From positions 1-7,262 of the forward strand of contig USCM01000091.1 in NCBI GenBank assembly GCA_900553155.1: DNA of 7,262 nucleotides, given 5' to 3'. The notes below the pieces were generated by a model. That model saw nothing but the letters and a program-made list of their open reading frames with translations. It had not been told where the DNA came from and made no database searches. Below, one piece after another: positions 1-6,586 of the stretch. This DNA comes from an uncultured Prevotella sp. (GTDB lineage Bacteria; Bacteroidota; Bacteroidia; Bacteroidales; Bacteroidaceae). The stretch's first letter is position 1; every line of letters begins with the position of its first letter. The translations under genes were made by a program, and so were the position numbers.

Positions 1-40
1 TATATGCGGGGTTTTATTTGTTTTTGTCAAAGCCCTGCCA
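1..40. terminator. Possible terminator-like structure at the left edge (weak)
   Basis: Bases 6-15 can pair with 29-38 (ten pairs, two of them G-U) around a 13-base loop. Read on the plus strand, the GC-rich stretch at 6-11 is followed by a T-rich run to base 25. That would also suit the 3' arm and T-tract of a terminator whose 5' arm lies outside the window. On the minus strand it lies about 65 bases past the dgt stop codon, but no U-tract follows the hairpin in that direction. The loop is large and the case is weak. Nothing else recognisable is seen in bases 1-103. Confidence 0.25.
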
Positions 41-103
41 TATACTCATATAATCCTCCCTGATAACCTCCAGTTCACATTACTCCAAAATACTGCAAAA
101 AAC

Positions 104-1441
104 TTAAACAATAGGCAGCGATATACCCTGAATCTTTTGGTAGATGTCGAGGGCAAAGACATCGGTCATGCCAGAGATAAAGTCGATAACCGCCATGATG
201 CGGGTCTGGAAGTCGTCGCTATTGATGTCGTACTGGTTGCTGAACCTCTTGCGCAGCTGCTCCGAGTGGAACTTCTCAGGATTGACGGCTGCCTCGGTAA
301 GCGTCTCCATCAGCGTCTCCATAATCTTATAACCCGACAACTCCACGTCGAGCACCGGCTTCGAGTTGTATATACGCTCAAAGCTTACGCTGGTGCAATG
401 CTTGTAGGCATCGCGCACAAGCGGCGAGACGTGGTCGATAAGCGCCCCGACAAACTTGCCGTCGAGTATATCCTGCTCGTTAGCCACGAACGTGCGGGCA
501 CACTCGCTCTCAAGCAAGCCGATGGCGCAGGCTCGCAGATACACCACCTTCTCGTTGTTGTCGGTTATGCCCTCGTCGTTTATGCGCTGCAGAATCTTCT
601 GTTGCTGAGTCTCGTCAAAGAAGCCGAGCAGCAACCGCATTGTCTCGTCGAACGAAAGGATGCGCAGCTTGTGTGCATCCTCGATGTCCATAATCTCGTA
701 GCAGATGTCATCGGCAGCCTCTACAAGGTACACCAAGGGATGACGGGCATAACGCAGCGGCTCGCCCTCAGCCGAAAGACGAATCATACCCAATTCGTCT
801 GCAATGCGACGGAAGTACTCCTCCTCGAATCCGAAGAACCCAAACTTGCCCTTCTTGCCTGCACATAGGCTCGAGTGTGGATACTTTACGATAGACGCCA
901 AGGTAGAGTAGGTCATCACGAAGCCACCCTCGCGTCTGCCGTGAAAGCGGTGTGTAAGCAGTCGGAAGGTATTGGCGTTGCCCTCAAAGTGGGTCAGGTC
1001 GTTCCAGAACTCATTGCTTATGCGCTCCTGCAAAGCCCTTCCGCCACCTTCGCGAAAGTAGGCCTGTATAGCCTTCTCGCCCGAATGGCCGAAAGGCGGA
1101 TTGCCCATATCATGAGCCAGACACGCCGTGCTTACGATAGTGCCAATCTCCTCGAACAAGGTGCCGCAGAGTTCGGGATGCCGTTGCTTCAATATGCGCG
1201 CCACATCGTTGCCAAGCGACATGCCCACACTTGCCACCTCAAGCGAGTGTGTCAGTCGGTTGTGCACGAAGATGCTGCCCGGCAGCGGAAACACCTGCGT
1301 CTTGTTCTGCATCCGTCGGAAAGGAGCCGAGAAGATAAGGCGGTCGTAGTCGCGCTTAAATTCGGAACGGTCGTCGTGTCGCTCGGGATGTCGCACTTCC
1401 TGCCCCAAGCGTTTGTTGGATATGAGTTGTTGCCAGTTCAT
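104..1441 (-). CDS. dgt: Deoxyguanosinetriphosphate triphosphohydrolase (dGTPase), HD superfamily
   Basis: Cytoplasmic metal-dependent enzyme that hydrolyses dGTP to deoxyguanosine and triphosphate, lowering the dGTP pool. The 445-aa product has the HD-domain signature in order: H65 (NRLTHSLE), H110-D111 (ACLAHDMGNPPFGHSGE) and an Asp at 244/245 (EAADDICYE). H119 and E122 match the catalytic His/Glu pair known from E. coli Dgt. The N-terminal R-DYDRLIFSAPFRRMQNKTQVFP segment (about 31-52) is also typical of Dgt. The protein is shorter than E. coli Dgt (about 505 aa) but normal for the shorter bacterial subgroup. The ATG at 1441-1439 is chosen because MNWQQLISNKRLG is a standard family N-terminus and a good -7 box lies about 40 bases upstream. 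The gene is divergent from dut. Other HD dNTPases with relaxed substrate choice are the main alternative, so dNTP specificity is not proven by sequence alone. Confidence 0.95.
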   Translation of the reverse strand: MNWQQLISNKRLGQEVRHPERHDDRSEFKRDYDRLIFSAPFRRMQNKTQVFPLPGSIFVHNRLTHSLEVASVGMSLGNDVARILKQRHPELCGTLFEEIGTIVSTACLAHDMGNPPFGHSGEKAIQAYFREGGGRALQERISNEFWNDLTHFEGNANTFRLLTHRFHGRREGGFVMTYSTLASIVKYPHSSLCAGKKGKFGFFGFEEEYFRRIADELGMIRLSAEGEPLRYARHPLVYLVEAADDICYEIMDIEDAHKLRILSFDETMRLLLGFFDETQQQKILQRINDEGITDNNEKVVYLRACAIGLLESECARTFVANEQDILDGKFVGALIDHVSPLVRDAYKHCTSVSFERIYNSKPVLDVELSGYKIMETLMETLTEAAVNPEKFHSEQLRKRFSNQYDINSDDFQTRIMAVIDFISGMTDVFALDIYQKIQGISLPIV

Positions 1442-1454
1442 AGTGTATTACGAA

Positions 1455-1470
1455 GCGGCGCTTATGCCGC
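1455..1470 (-). promoter_or_regulatory. GC-rich hairpin in the dgt 5' leader
   Basis: GCGGC (1455-1459) and GCCGC (1466-1470) form a perfect 5-bp inverted repeat with a 6-base loop, in an otherwise AT-rich intergenic region. It ends 13 bases before the dgt start codon and lies downstream of the predicted dgt -7 box, so it would be in the transcribed leader. It could modulate translation or mRNA stability, or be a protein-binding site. Function is inferred only from position. Confidence 0.4.
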
Positions 1471-1480
1471 ATTGTATATG

Positions 1481-1513
1481 CAAAGGTACAAAAGTTGGAT
1501 AATAGAAACTAAA
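1481..1513 (-). promoter_or_regulatory. Predicted Bacteroidetes-type promoter of dgt
   Basis: On the minus strand, bases 1488-1481 read TACCTTTG, an exact match to the Bacteroidetes -7 consensus TAnnTTTG. A TTTA at 1513-1510 sits 21 bases upstream and is a one-mismatch candidate for the -33 TTTG element. Transcription would start near 1475, giving a leader of roughly 33 bases that contains the GC hairpin. Confidence 0.6.
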
Positions 1514-1531
1514 ATTAAGCCACAATTATCC
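1497..1531. promoter_or_regulatory. Inverted repeat between divergent promoters, candidate operator
   Basis: GGATAAT at 1497-1503 and ATTATCC at 1525-1531 are perfect 7-bp inverted half-sites separated by 21 bases (centres 28 bp apart). The left half lies between the -7 and -33 positions of the dgt promoter; the right half overlaps the expected -33 position of dut. A regulator bound here could affect both genes. A match of this kind is not rare by chance in a 143-bp AT-rich region, so this is only a candidate. It does not resemble the NrdR box. Confidence 0.3.
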
Positions 1532-1559
1532 GTTATATCATTAATAATAAGTACTTTTG
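1529..1559 (+). promoter_or_regulatory. Predicted Bacteroidetes-type promoter of the dut operon
   Basis: TACTTTTG at 1552-1559 matches TAnnTTTG exactly and lies 25 bases before the dut ATG, placing the transcription start near 1565 with a leader of about 20 bases. No clean TTTG is found at the -33 position (around 1529-1532); the local sequence there is part of the ATTATCC half-site. A weak -33 would fit a promoter needing an activator, but this is inference. Confidence 0.6.
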
Positions 1560-1584
1560 CAAGATAAAAAGAAACAAAATAATA

Positions 1585-2022
1585 ATGGTTAAGATAAAGA
1601 TAGTGAATCGTGGCTCACAGCAGCTCCCTGCCTACGCCACTCCCGAAAGCGCCGGAATGGACCTCCGTGCCAATGTTGCCGAACCCGTTGTATTGCGTCC
1701 TTTGGAGCGTCGCATCATCCCCACAGGTCTATACATGGCGCTTCCTCCGGGCTACGAGGCACAGGTGCGTCCGCGCTCTGGGCTCGCCTTTAAGCATGGC
1801 GTAACCGTACTCAATTCACCCGGAACAATCGACTCCGACTACCGTGGCGAACTTGGTGTGCTGCTTGTAAACCTCTCCAACGAAGACTTCACCATCCAGG
1901 CAGGCGAGCGTATAGCCCAGATGGTTATAGCCCGACACGAGCAAGGCGAGTTTGTGGAGGTAGAAGAGCTTGACGACACCGAACGCGGAGCCGGCGGATA
2001 CGGACATACTGGAGTGAAGTGA
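1585..2022 (+). CDS. dut: dUTP diphosphatase (dUTPase), trimeric type
   Basis: Hydrolyses dUTP to dUMP and pyrophosphate, keeping uracil out of DNA and supplying dUMP for thymidylate synthase; cytoplasmic homotrimer. All five dUTPase motifs are present in 145 aa, the usual length: I AGMDLRA (23-29), II RPRSGLA (62-68), III LNSPGTIDSDYRGELGV (76-92) with catalytic D83 and uracil-discriminating Y86, IV GERIAQMV (107-114), V RGAGGYGHTG (134-143). In motif V, Tyr139 replaces the common Phe that stacks on the uracil, and His141 replaces the usual Ser; both look like conservative family variation. The ATG follows an A-rich leader with no Shine-Dalgarno, as expected in Bacteroidetes. It is the first gene of a tight plus-strand run: its stop is 3 bp from the next start. 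Confidence 0.97.
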   Translation: MVKIKIVNRGSQQLPAYATPESAGMDLRANVAEPVVLRPLERRIIPTGLYMALPPGYEAQVRPRSGLAFKHGVTVLNSPGTIDSDYRGELGVLLVNLSNEDFTIQAGERIAQMVIARHEQGEFVEVEELDDTERGAGGYGHTGVK

Positions 2023-2025
2023 AAA

Positions 2026-3822
2026 ATGAAACAAATGAAGATACATAAAAGTCCAATGCTGTTGTTGGTGCTGCTTGCCATCGTCCCGGCACTTGCCTCG
2101 GCGCTTACAAGCGGCATCAATCCTGTGCGACGCACGGCACCAAAGGCAGACACAATGACCATATCTGCCGACTCGCTGCTCGCATCAACCCCTTTATTCG
2201 ACCGCCTCTTTCTCGATGCCGTAGGCTATCAGCTTGCCGGCAACGACTCGGCTGCCATGGCAAAATACGACTCGTGCATCGCCCTCAACCCCAATGCTGC
2301 CGAGCCTTACTACCGCCGTGCGCTGCATTATGCCGACACAGGCAACGACTCGCTTGCCGCCTTCAATCTTGAGCGTGCCGCCCAGCTGCAGCCAGGCAAC
2401 GACACCTACCAGGAGAATGTGGCAGAGACATACATCAAGCGACGCGACTTCGACCGAGCAATAAAGGCATACGAGAGTCTGTACAAGCACCACCGCGACC
2501 GCAGCGACGTGCTCGACATCCTCGTTCGACTGTACGGAGTAAAGAAGGATTATACCAATATGCTCGCCACCATAGAGCGTATGGAGCAAATCGACGGCGA
2601 AAGCGACGAGATGACCTTTCTCAAGATGAACATCTACGAGCAGCGCAAGGACACCAAGAACGCCTACCGCATGCTCAAGAAGCTCAACGACGAGCATCCC
2701 AACGAGCCCAACTACAAGGTGATGATGGGCAACTGGCTGATGAACCACGACCGCAAGGCAGAGGCTTTCGACCTCTTCAAGAGTGCCTTGAAGGACGATA
2801 CGCAGAACGAGTTTGCCCTTAGCTCGCTTTACGACTACTATCGTTCGGCTGGCGACAACGACTCTGCCGACCATCTGCGCGACGAGATTCTCTTCAGCAC
2901 CAAGACAGAGATAAAGACCAAGACAGCCATGCTGCAGCAAGCCATACGCGAGGCCGAGAAGCAGGGTGGCGACAGCTTGCCCGTACTCTCGCTCTTCGAC
3001 CGCACCATTGAGGCCTCGCCAAAGGCGGTAGACATAATTAATATGAAGGCCGTGTATATGAAGCTGAAGGAGATGCCGGCCGATTCGGTCAACGCAACGT
3101 TTGCCCGTGCGCTTGCCATTGAGCCTGAGAATGCCACCGCCCGAATGAACATCATACAGAACATCTGGACCAAGAACAACTGGGAGGAGATAATAAAGCT
3201 CAGCAAGGAGGGTACCCAGTACAACCCCGAGGAGATGGCTTTCTACTACTTCCTCGGCATGGCATACTTCCAGTCCAACCGCGACGACGACGCTCTCGAC
3301 GCCTTCAAGCGTGGTGTGGGAGAGATAAACGACAAGAGCGACCCCGATATCGTGAGCGACTTCTACGCCTTGATGGGCGACATCCTGTACAAGAAGAACA
3401 AGCCAGAGGAGGCTTTTGCCGCCTACGACTCGTGTCTGCAATGGAAGGACGACAACGTTGTGGCACTCAACAACTATGCCTACTACCTCTCCGAGCAGAA
3501 CCGCGACCTCAAGAAGGCCGAACAGATGAGCCTTAAGACGGTGGAGGCAGAGCCTACCAACTCTACCTACCTCGACACCTATGCCTGGATACTGTTCCTG
3601 CAAGACCGTTGCGACGAGGCCAAGGCATACATCGACCGGGCACTCGGCAGCGACTCCGATTCCATACAAACCGCGTCTGCCGTAGTGATAGAGCACGCCG
3701 GAGATATATACTGCAAGTGCGGCGATATAAACCGAGCCACAGAGCTTTGGCAGAAAGCCATAGACGCCGGAGGCGACAAGGCTGCACTCGAAAGAAAAAT
3801 AAAGAAATACAAGAAGCAATGA
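2026..3822 (+). CDS. Exported tetratricopeptide-repeat (TPR) protein
   Basis: 598-aa protein with a likely signal peptide (hydrophobic stretch about 11-27, cleavage plausible around PALASA, 22-27), so probably periplasmic or envelope-associated. From about residue 62 to 582 it is almost entirely helical TPR-like repeats; the clearest are 64-90, 94-123, 129-157, 404-432, 445-475, 478-511, 514-541 and 556-582. The C-terminal part reads LNNYAYYLSEQ...KKAEQ...YLDTYAWILFLQ...EA...IEHAGDIYCKCGDINRATELWQKAI, closely resembling the C-terminus of the approximately 590-aa TPR proteins encoded beside lolB in gammaproteobacteria (recalled pattern, not searched). TPRs act as protein-binding scaffolds; no catalytic motif is seen. 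It starts 3 bp after dut and overlaps the next gene by ATGA, so it is probably translationally coupled. The ATG at 2035 (residue 4) is an equally usable start. Exact function unknown. Confidence 0.85.
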   Translation: MKQMKIHKSPMLLLVLLAIVPALASALTSGINPVRRTAPKADTMTISADSLLASTPLFDRLFLDAVGYQLAGNDSAAMAKYDSCIALNPNAAEPYYRRALHYADTGNDSLAAFNLERAAQLQPGNDTYQENVAETYIKRRDFDRAIKAYESLYKHHRDRSDVLDILVRLYGVKKDYTNMLATIERMEQIDGESDEMTFLKMNIYEQRKDTKNAYRMLKKLNDEHPNEPNYKVMMGNWLMNHDRKAEAFDLFKSALKDDTQNEFALSSLYDYYRSAGDNDSADHLRDEILFSTKTEIKTKTAMLQQAIREAEKQGGDSLPVLSLFDRTIEASPKAVDIINMKAVYMKLKEMPADSVNATFARALAIEPENATARMNIIQNIWTKNNWEEIIKLSKEGTQYNPEEMAFYYFLGMAYFQSNRDDDALDAFKRGVGEINDKSDPDIVSDFYALMGDILYKKNKPEEAFAAYDSCLQWKDDNVVALNNYAYYLSEQNRDLKKAEQMSLKTVEAEPTNSTYLDTYAWILFLQDRCDEAKAYIDRALGSDSDSIQTASAVVIEHAGDIYCKCGDINRATELWQKAIDAGGDKAALERKIKKYKKQ

Positions 3823-4694
3823 AAAAATTACTGTCTATAATCGTCATCGCCGTGCTGTTGGCATCGTGTGCCAGCAAGAAGGCTGCTACAGGCGATTCAA
3901 GTACATCATCAACATCTATTACAAAGACTCAGAAGAGCGAGCAGATAGAGTTCTTGCACCGTATATGCAACAACCACCAGTCGGCCGCCAACATCGTGGC
4001 TGCAGCCGACTTTAGGCTTACGGGCAAGGGCAAGGACATAAGCTGCGACGGCAAGTTGTCTATGCGCCGCGACGCAATAATACGCTTGCAGCTGCTTCTG
4101 CCCATTATACGTACAGAGATAGCACGCATCGACTTCACCCCCGAGTATGTGCTGCTCGTCGACCGCTACCACAAGGAGTACATCAAGGCGTCCTACAAGG
4201 AGATAAGTTTCCTTGCCGACAACGGCATCTCGTTCTACTCGTTGCAGTCGCTCTTCTGGAACGAGCTGTTCCTCCCGGGACAGAAGAGTCTTGCCGACAA
4301 TCAGCTCAAGCGGTTCGATTGCGACATAGCATCGCTTGGAGCCACAGTGCCGGTAAGCTTCAAGAACGGAGCAATCGACTACCAATGGACAGCCAACCGC
4401 GCCACAGCTCTTATAGAGAAGGTCATAGTGTCGTACAAGAGTCAGCAGTACGGCACATCGTCGTTGACGTGGAACTATGCCAACTTCAAGACCCTCTCGG
4501 GCAAGTCGTTCCCCCTTACACAGCAGTTTGCCGTGCAAGCCAATATGGGCGGCAAGACACAGTCGGCACAACTAAGCATAAAGATGTCGTCGCTTAAGAC
4601 CACTGCCGACTGGGACATAGAGACCAAACTGTCGTCTAAGTATAAGAAGATAGAAGCACAGGATATCTTGAAGAAGCTTCTCTCCATTCAGTAA
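3819..4694 (+). CDS. DUF4292-type lipoprotein, probably LolB-like
   Basis: 291-aa lipoprotein: MKKLL start, hydrophobic core, then lipobox LASC with acylated C17. Residues just after Cys (ASKKAAT) lack the acidic surface-export signal of Bacteroidetes lipoproteins, so an inward-facing outer-membrane location is likely. After a Ser/Thr-rich linker (24-38), the fold pattern is alternating beta-strands (about 62-125: ADFRLTGKG, KLSMRRDAIIRLQLLLPI, TEIARIDFTPEYVLLVDRYHKEYI) followed by SFYSLQSLFWNELFLPG (138-154). This matches the DUF4292 family, which I recall as related to the LolA/LolB beta-barrel fold. The hydrophobic LLLPII segment (92-97) lies where LolB has its membrane-active loop. LolB receives lipoproteins from LolA and inserts them in the outer membrane; the same role here is inference. 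The ATG at 3819 overlaps the previous stop (ATGA); an upstream extension in this frame to 3609 lies within the TPR gene and lacks a signal peptide, so it is rejected. Confidence 0.85.
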   Translation: MKKLLSIIVIAVLLASCASKKAATGDSSTSSTSITKTQKSEQIEFLHRICNNHQSAANIVAAADFRLTGKGKDISCDGKLSMRRDAIIRLQLLLPIIRTEIARIDFTPEYVLLVDRYHKEYIKASYKEISFLADNGISFYSLQSLFWNELFLPGQKSLADNQLKRFDCDIASLGATVPVSFKNGAIDYQWTANRATALIEKVIVSYKSQQYGTSSLTWNYANFKTLSGKSFPLTQQFAVQANMGGKTQSAQLSIKMSSLKTTADWDIETKLSSKYKKIEAQDILKKLLSIQ

Positions 4695-4732
4695 GCCCGG
4701 CTTATGCCCAGCACAATAAACAAGCAACAATT

Positions 4733-6484
4733 ATGAAGAAATACTTAATTGGCCTCTTGGCTGCCGTAATATGTATACTGCCTCTTGCCCAAACAGAGGC
4801 GGCAGACATGGCGCAAGCCAAGAAGACTACGCAAGTGAAGAAATCTTCTGCTCAACGTAAGCATACCTCGAGAAAGCCGGCGGCAAAGAAAAAGGTTGCA
4901 AGGAAGCCTGCCGCACGAACCTCGAAGAAGGGAGCAAGAAGGTCGTCAAAGCCCGACTACACTACAGCCGAGATTCGCGGACTGCAGTCGAAGCGCTCTG
5001 CTATGCAGAAGGAGATAAAGAAGCAGGAGGCAGCGCTGCGTGCCAACCAAGCCGACGTTAAGAAACGCCTTGGCGACCTTATGGTTCTCAACAGCGAGAT
5101 AGACAAGCATCAGAAGAACATCGACGGCATACAGAAGGACATCAACCATATCGACGGCAACATAGGCATACTCAACGCCCAGCTATCTACATTGCAGCAA
5201 CAGCTGCAGGACCGCAAGGCAAAGTATGTAAAGTCGATGCGTTACATCAACCGCCGCCATTCGCTGCAAGACAAGCTGATGTTTATCTTCTCTGCCAAGA
5301 ACTTCGCCCAGATGTACCGTCGTATGCGCTTTGTGCGCGAGTATGCCTCTTGGCAGAAGGCACAGGGCGAGATGGTAAAGTCCAAGCAAGCCCAGGTAAA
5401 CGAGAAGCACCAGCAACTGCAGCAGGTCAAGGGTCAGAAGAGCAACATGCTGTACAAGGGACAGCAGGAGCGCAAGGCTCTTGAGGGCAAGCAGCAAGAG
5501 CAGCAAGTAATGGTGTCGTCGCTGCAGAAACAGCAGAAAACCATACAGAAGGTCATAGCCCAGCAGCGCAAGGACGCCAGTGCCATAAACGCACAGATCG
5601 ACCGCCTCATTGCCGTTGAGGTTGAGAAGGCGCGCATACGTGCCGCCGAGGAGGCCAAGCGCAGGGCTGCCGCCGAAGCGGCTGCAAGAAAACGCCGTGA
5701 GGAAGAGTTGGCCAGACGTAGAGCCGAGGCGGAAAGAGCACGCATAGAGAACGAGCGCCGCCTACGTGAGGCTCGCGAGGCAGAGGCCCGTGCCAAGGCT
5801 GCCGCACGCGAGGCACAGGAGCGCGAAGCCGCAGCACGTGCCGAGGCACAGCGCCAGAAGGATGCCGAAGCCAAGAAGAAGGCACAGGCAGCAGCCCAGG
5901 CTGCCGCCGCCGAAGCTGCCGAACAGAAGGCTGTGGCAGAGCAGAAGGCACGCGAGGCAGAGGCTCAGCGTATGGCAGTGGAGCGCAAGGCAAAGGCCGA
6001 CGAGCGACGCTCGTCAAAGGAGATAGCCGAGGCTAAGAAGAGTGTAGAGGAGAGTAGATCCATGTCGTCGGTCGACCGTATGATGTCGGGAGGCTTCGAG
6101 GCCAACAAGGGACGTCTGCCTATGCCTATCACGGGCAGCGCGCGCATCGTGAGCCACTATGGTCAGAACTCAGTTGCCGGATTGTCTGGCGTAACCATCG
6201 ACAACAAGGGCATCAACATCATGGGTCAGTCGGGTTGTCAAGCCCGTGCCATATACGATGGCGAGGTTAGTGCCGTGTTCGGTTATGGAGGCTCGTTTGT
6301 GGTTATGGTGCGCCACGGTGTATACATCTCGGTATACTGCAACCTTCGTTCGGTCAATGTTCATCGTGGTCAGAAGGTAAGCACCCGCCAGTCGCTTGGT
6401 GCCGTTGCGTCCGACAATATACTGCAGTTCCAGCTGCGCAAGCTGCAGAACCGCCTTAACCCCGAGGCATGGATTGGGCGATAA
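4733..6484 (+). CDS. EnvC-like murein hydrolase activator: coiled coil plus degenerate LytM (M23) domain
   Basis: 583-aa exported protein. Signal peptide about 1-23 (KKYLIGLLAAVICILPLAQTEA). Residues 29-73 form a Lys/Arg/Ala/Ser tract resembling a histone H1 tail. Residues 78-290 are a coiled coil of the EnvC type, including the conserved YVKSMRYINRR...FIFSAKNFAQMYRRMRFVREYA region (165-205). Residues 296-425 are an Ala/Glu/Arg/Lys-rich helix. The C-terminal LytM domain spans about 461-583 (LPMPITGSARIVSHYG ... LNPEAWI). Every metal or catalytic position is replaced: the HxGxD motif is N491-K-G-I-N495, the Tyr-x-His-Leu His is N537, and HLH is I563-L-Q565. It should therefore not cut peptidoglycan but, like E. 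coli EnvC (419 aa), activate an N-acetylmuramoyl-L-alanine amidase at the septum, probably under FtsEX; neither partner is in the window. Last gene of the dut run, 38 bp after the DUF4292 stop, starting in MKKY. Confidence 0.87.
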   Translation: MKKYLIGLLAAVICILPLAQTEAADMAQAKKTTQVKKSSAQRKHTSRKPAAKKKVARKPAARTSKKGARRSSKPDYTTAEIRGLQSKRSAMQKEIKKQEAALRANQADVKKRLGDLMVLNSEIDKHQKNIDGIQKDINHIDGNIGILNAQLSTLQQQLQDRKAKYVKSMRYINRRHSLQDKLMFIFSAKNFAQMYRRMRFVREYASWQKAQGEMVKSKQAQVNEKHQQLQQVKGQKSNMLYKGQQERKALEGKQQEQQVMVSSLQKQQKTIQKVIAQQRKDASAINAQIDRLIAVEVEKARIRAAEEAKRRAAAEAAARKRREEELARRRAEAERARIENERRLREAREAEARAKAAAREAQEREAAARAEAQRQKDAEAKKKAQAAAQAAAAEAAEQKAVAEQKAREAEAQRMAVERKAKADERRSSKEIAEAKKSVEESRSMSSVDRMMSGGFEANKGRLPMPITGSARIVSHYGQNSVAGLSGVTIDNKGINIMGQSGCQARAIYDGEVSAVFGYGGSFVVMVRHGVYISVYCNLRSVNVHRGQKVSTRQSLGAVASDNILQFQLRKLQNRLNPEAWIGR

Positions 6485-6538
6485 TGTCCCCTCCATATCT
6501 TGTGGTTTATGTGAAAACTATAGCCTATTCGTTAGAAA

Positions 6539-6550
6539 AAGTGTACACTT
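6539..6550. promoter_or_regulatory. Perfect 12-bp palindrome within repeat unit 1
   Basis: AAGTGTACACTT equals its own reverse complement. The matching position in unit 2 (6570-6585) reads AAAAGTG-TG-CACTTTT, a dyad with 7-bp arms and a 2-base centre. Unit 3 and unit 4 have lost the right arm. A pair of phased dyads upstream of a promoter is a plausible dimeric regulator site, for example for autoregulation of the ATPase gene; no regulator is identified. Confidence 0.45.
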
Positions 6551-6586
6551 CTCTGCGTTATTCGTTAGAAAAAGTGTGCACTTTTC

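Noticed and set aside
14..49. 11-codon minus-strand open frame (MSIWQGFDKNK) preceded by a GGGAGG motif
   Set aside because: Too short to support, and Shine-Dalgarno-like motifs carry little weight in Bacteroidetes.
137..1567. Two plus-strand open frames (137-868 and 875-1567) of over 200 codons each
   Set aside because: Both lie antisense to dgt, whose HD motifs are unmistakable, and neither product resembles a known family.
3609..3818. N-terminal extension of the DUF4292 gene frame back to 3609
   Set aside because: It lies within the TPR gene, is Arg-rich shadow sequence, and would bury the lipoprotein signal peptide that begins at 3819.
2194..3819. 541-aa open frame on the minus strand covering almost the entire TPR gene
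   Set aside because: It mirrors the TPR gene and its product is a Val/Leu/Gly/His-rich sequence with no domain. Codon bias of the real gene leaves few stops in this antisense frame.
4733..6484. Active M23 peptidoglycan endopeptidase
   Set aside because: All His/Asp ligands of the M23 site are substituted, so annotation as an active peptidase would mislead.
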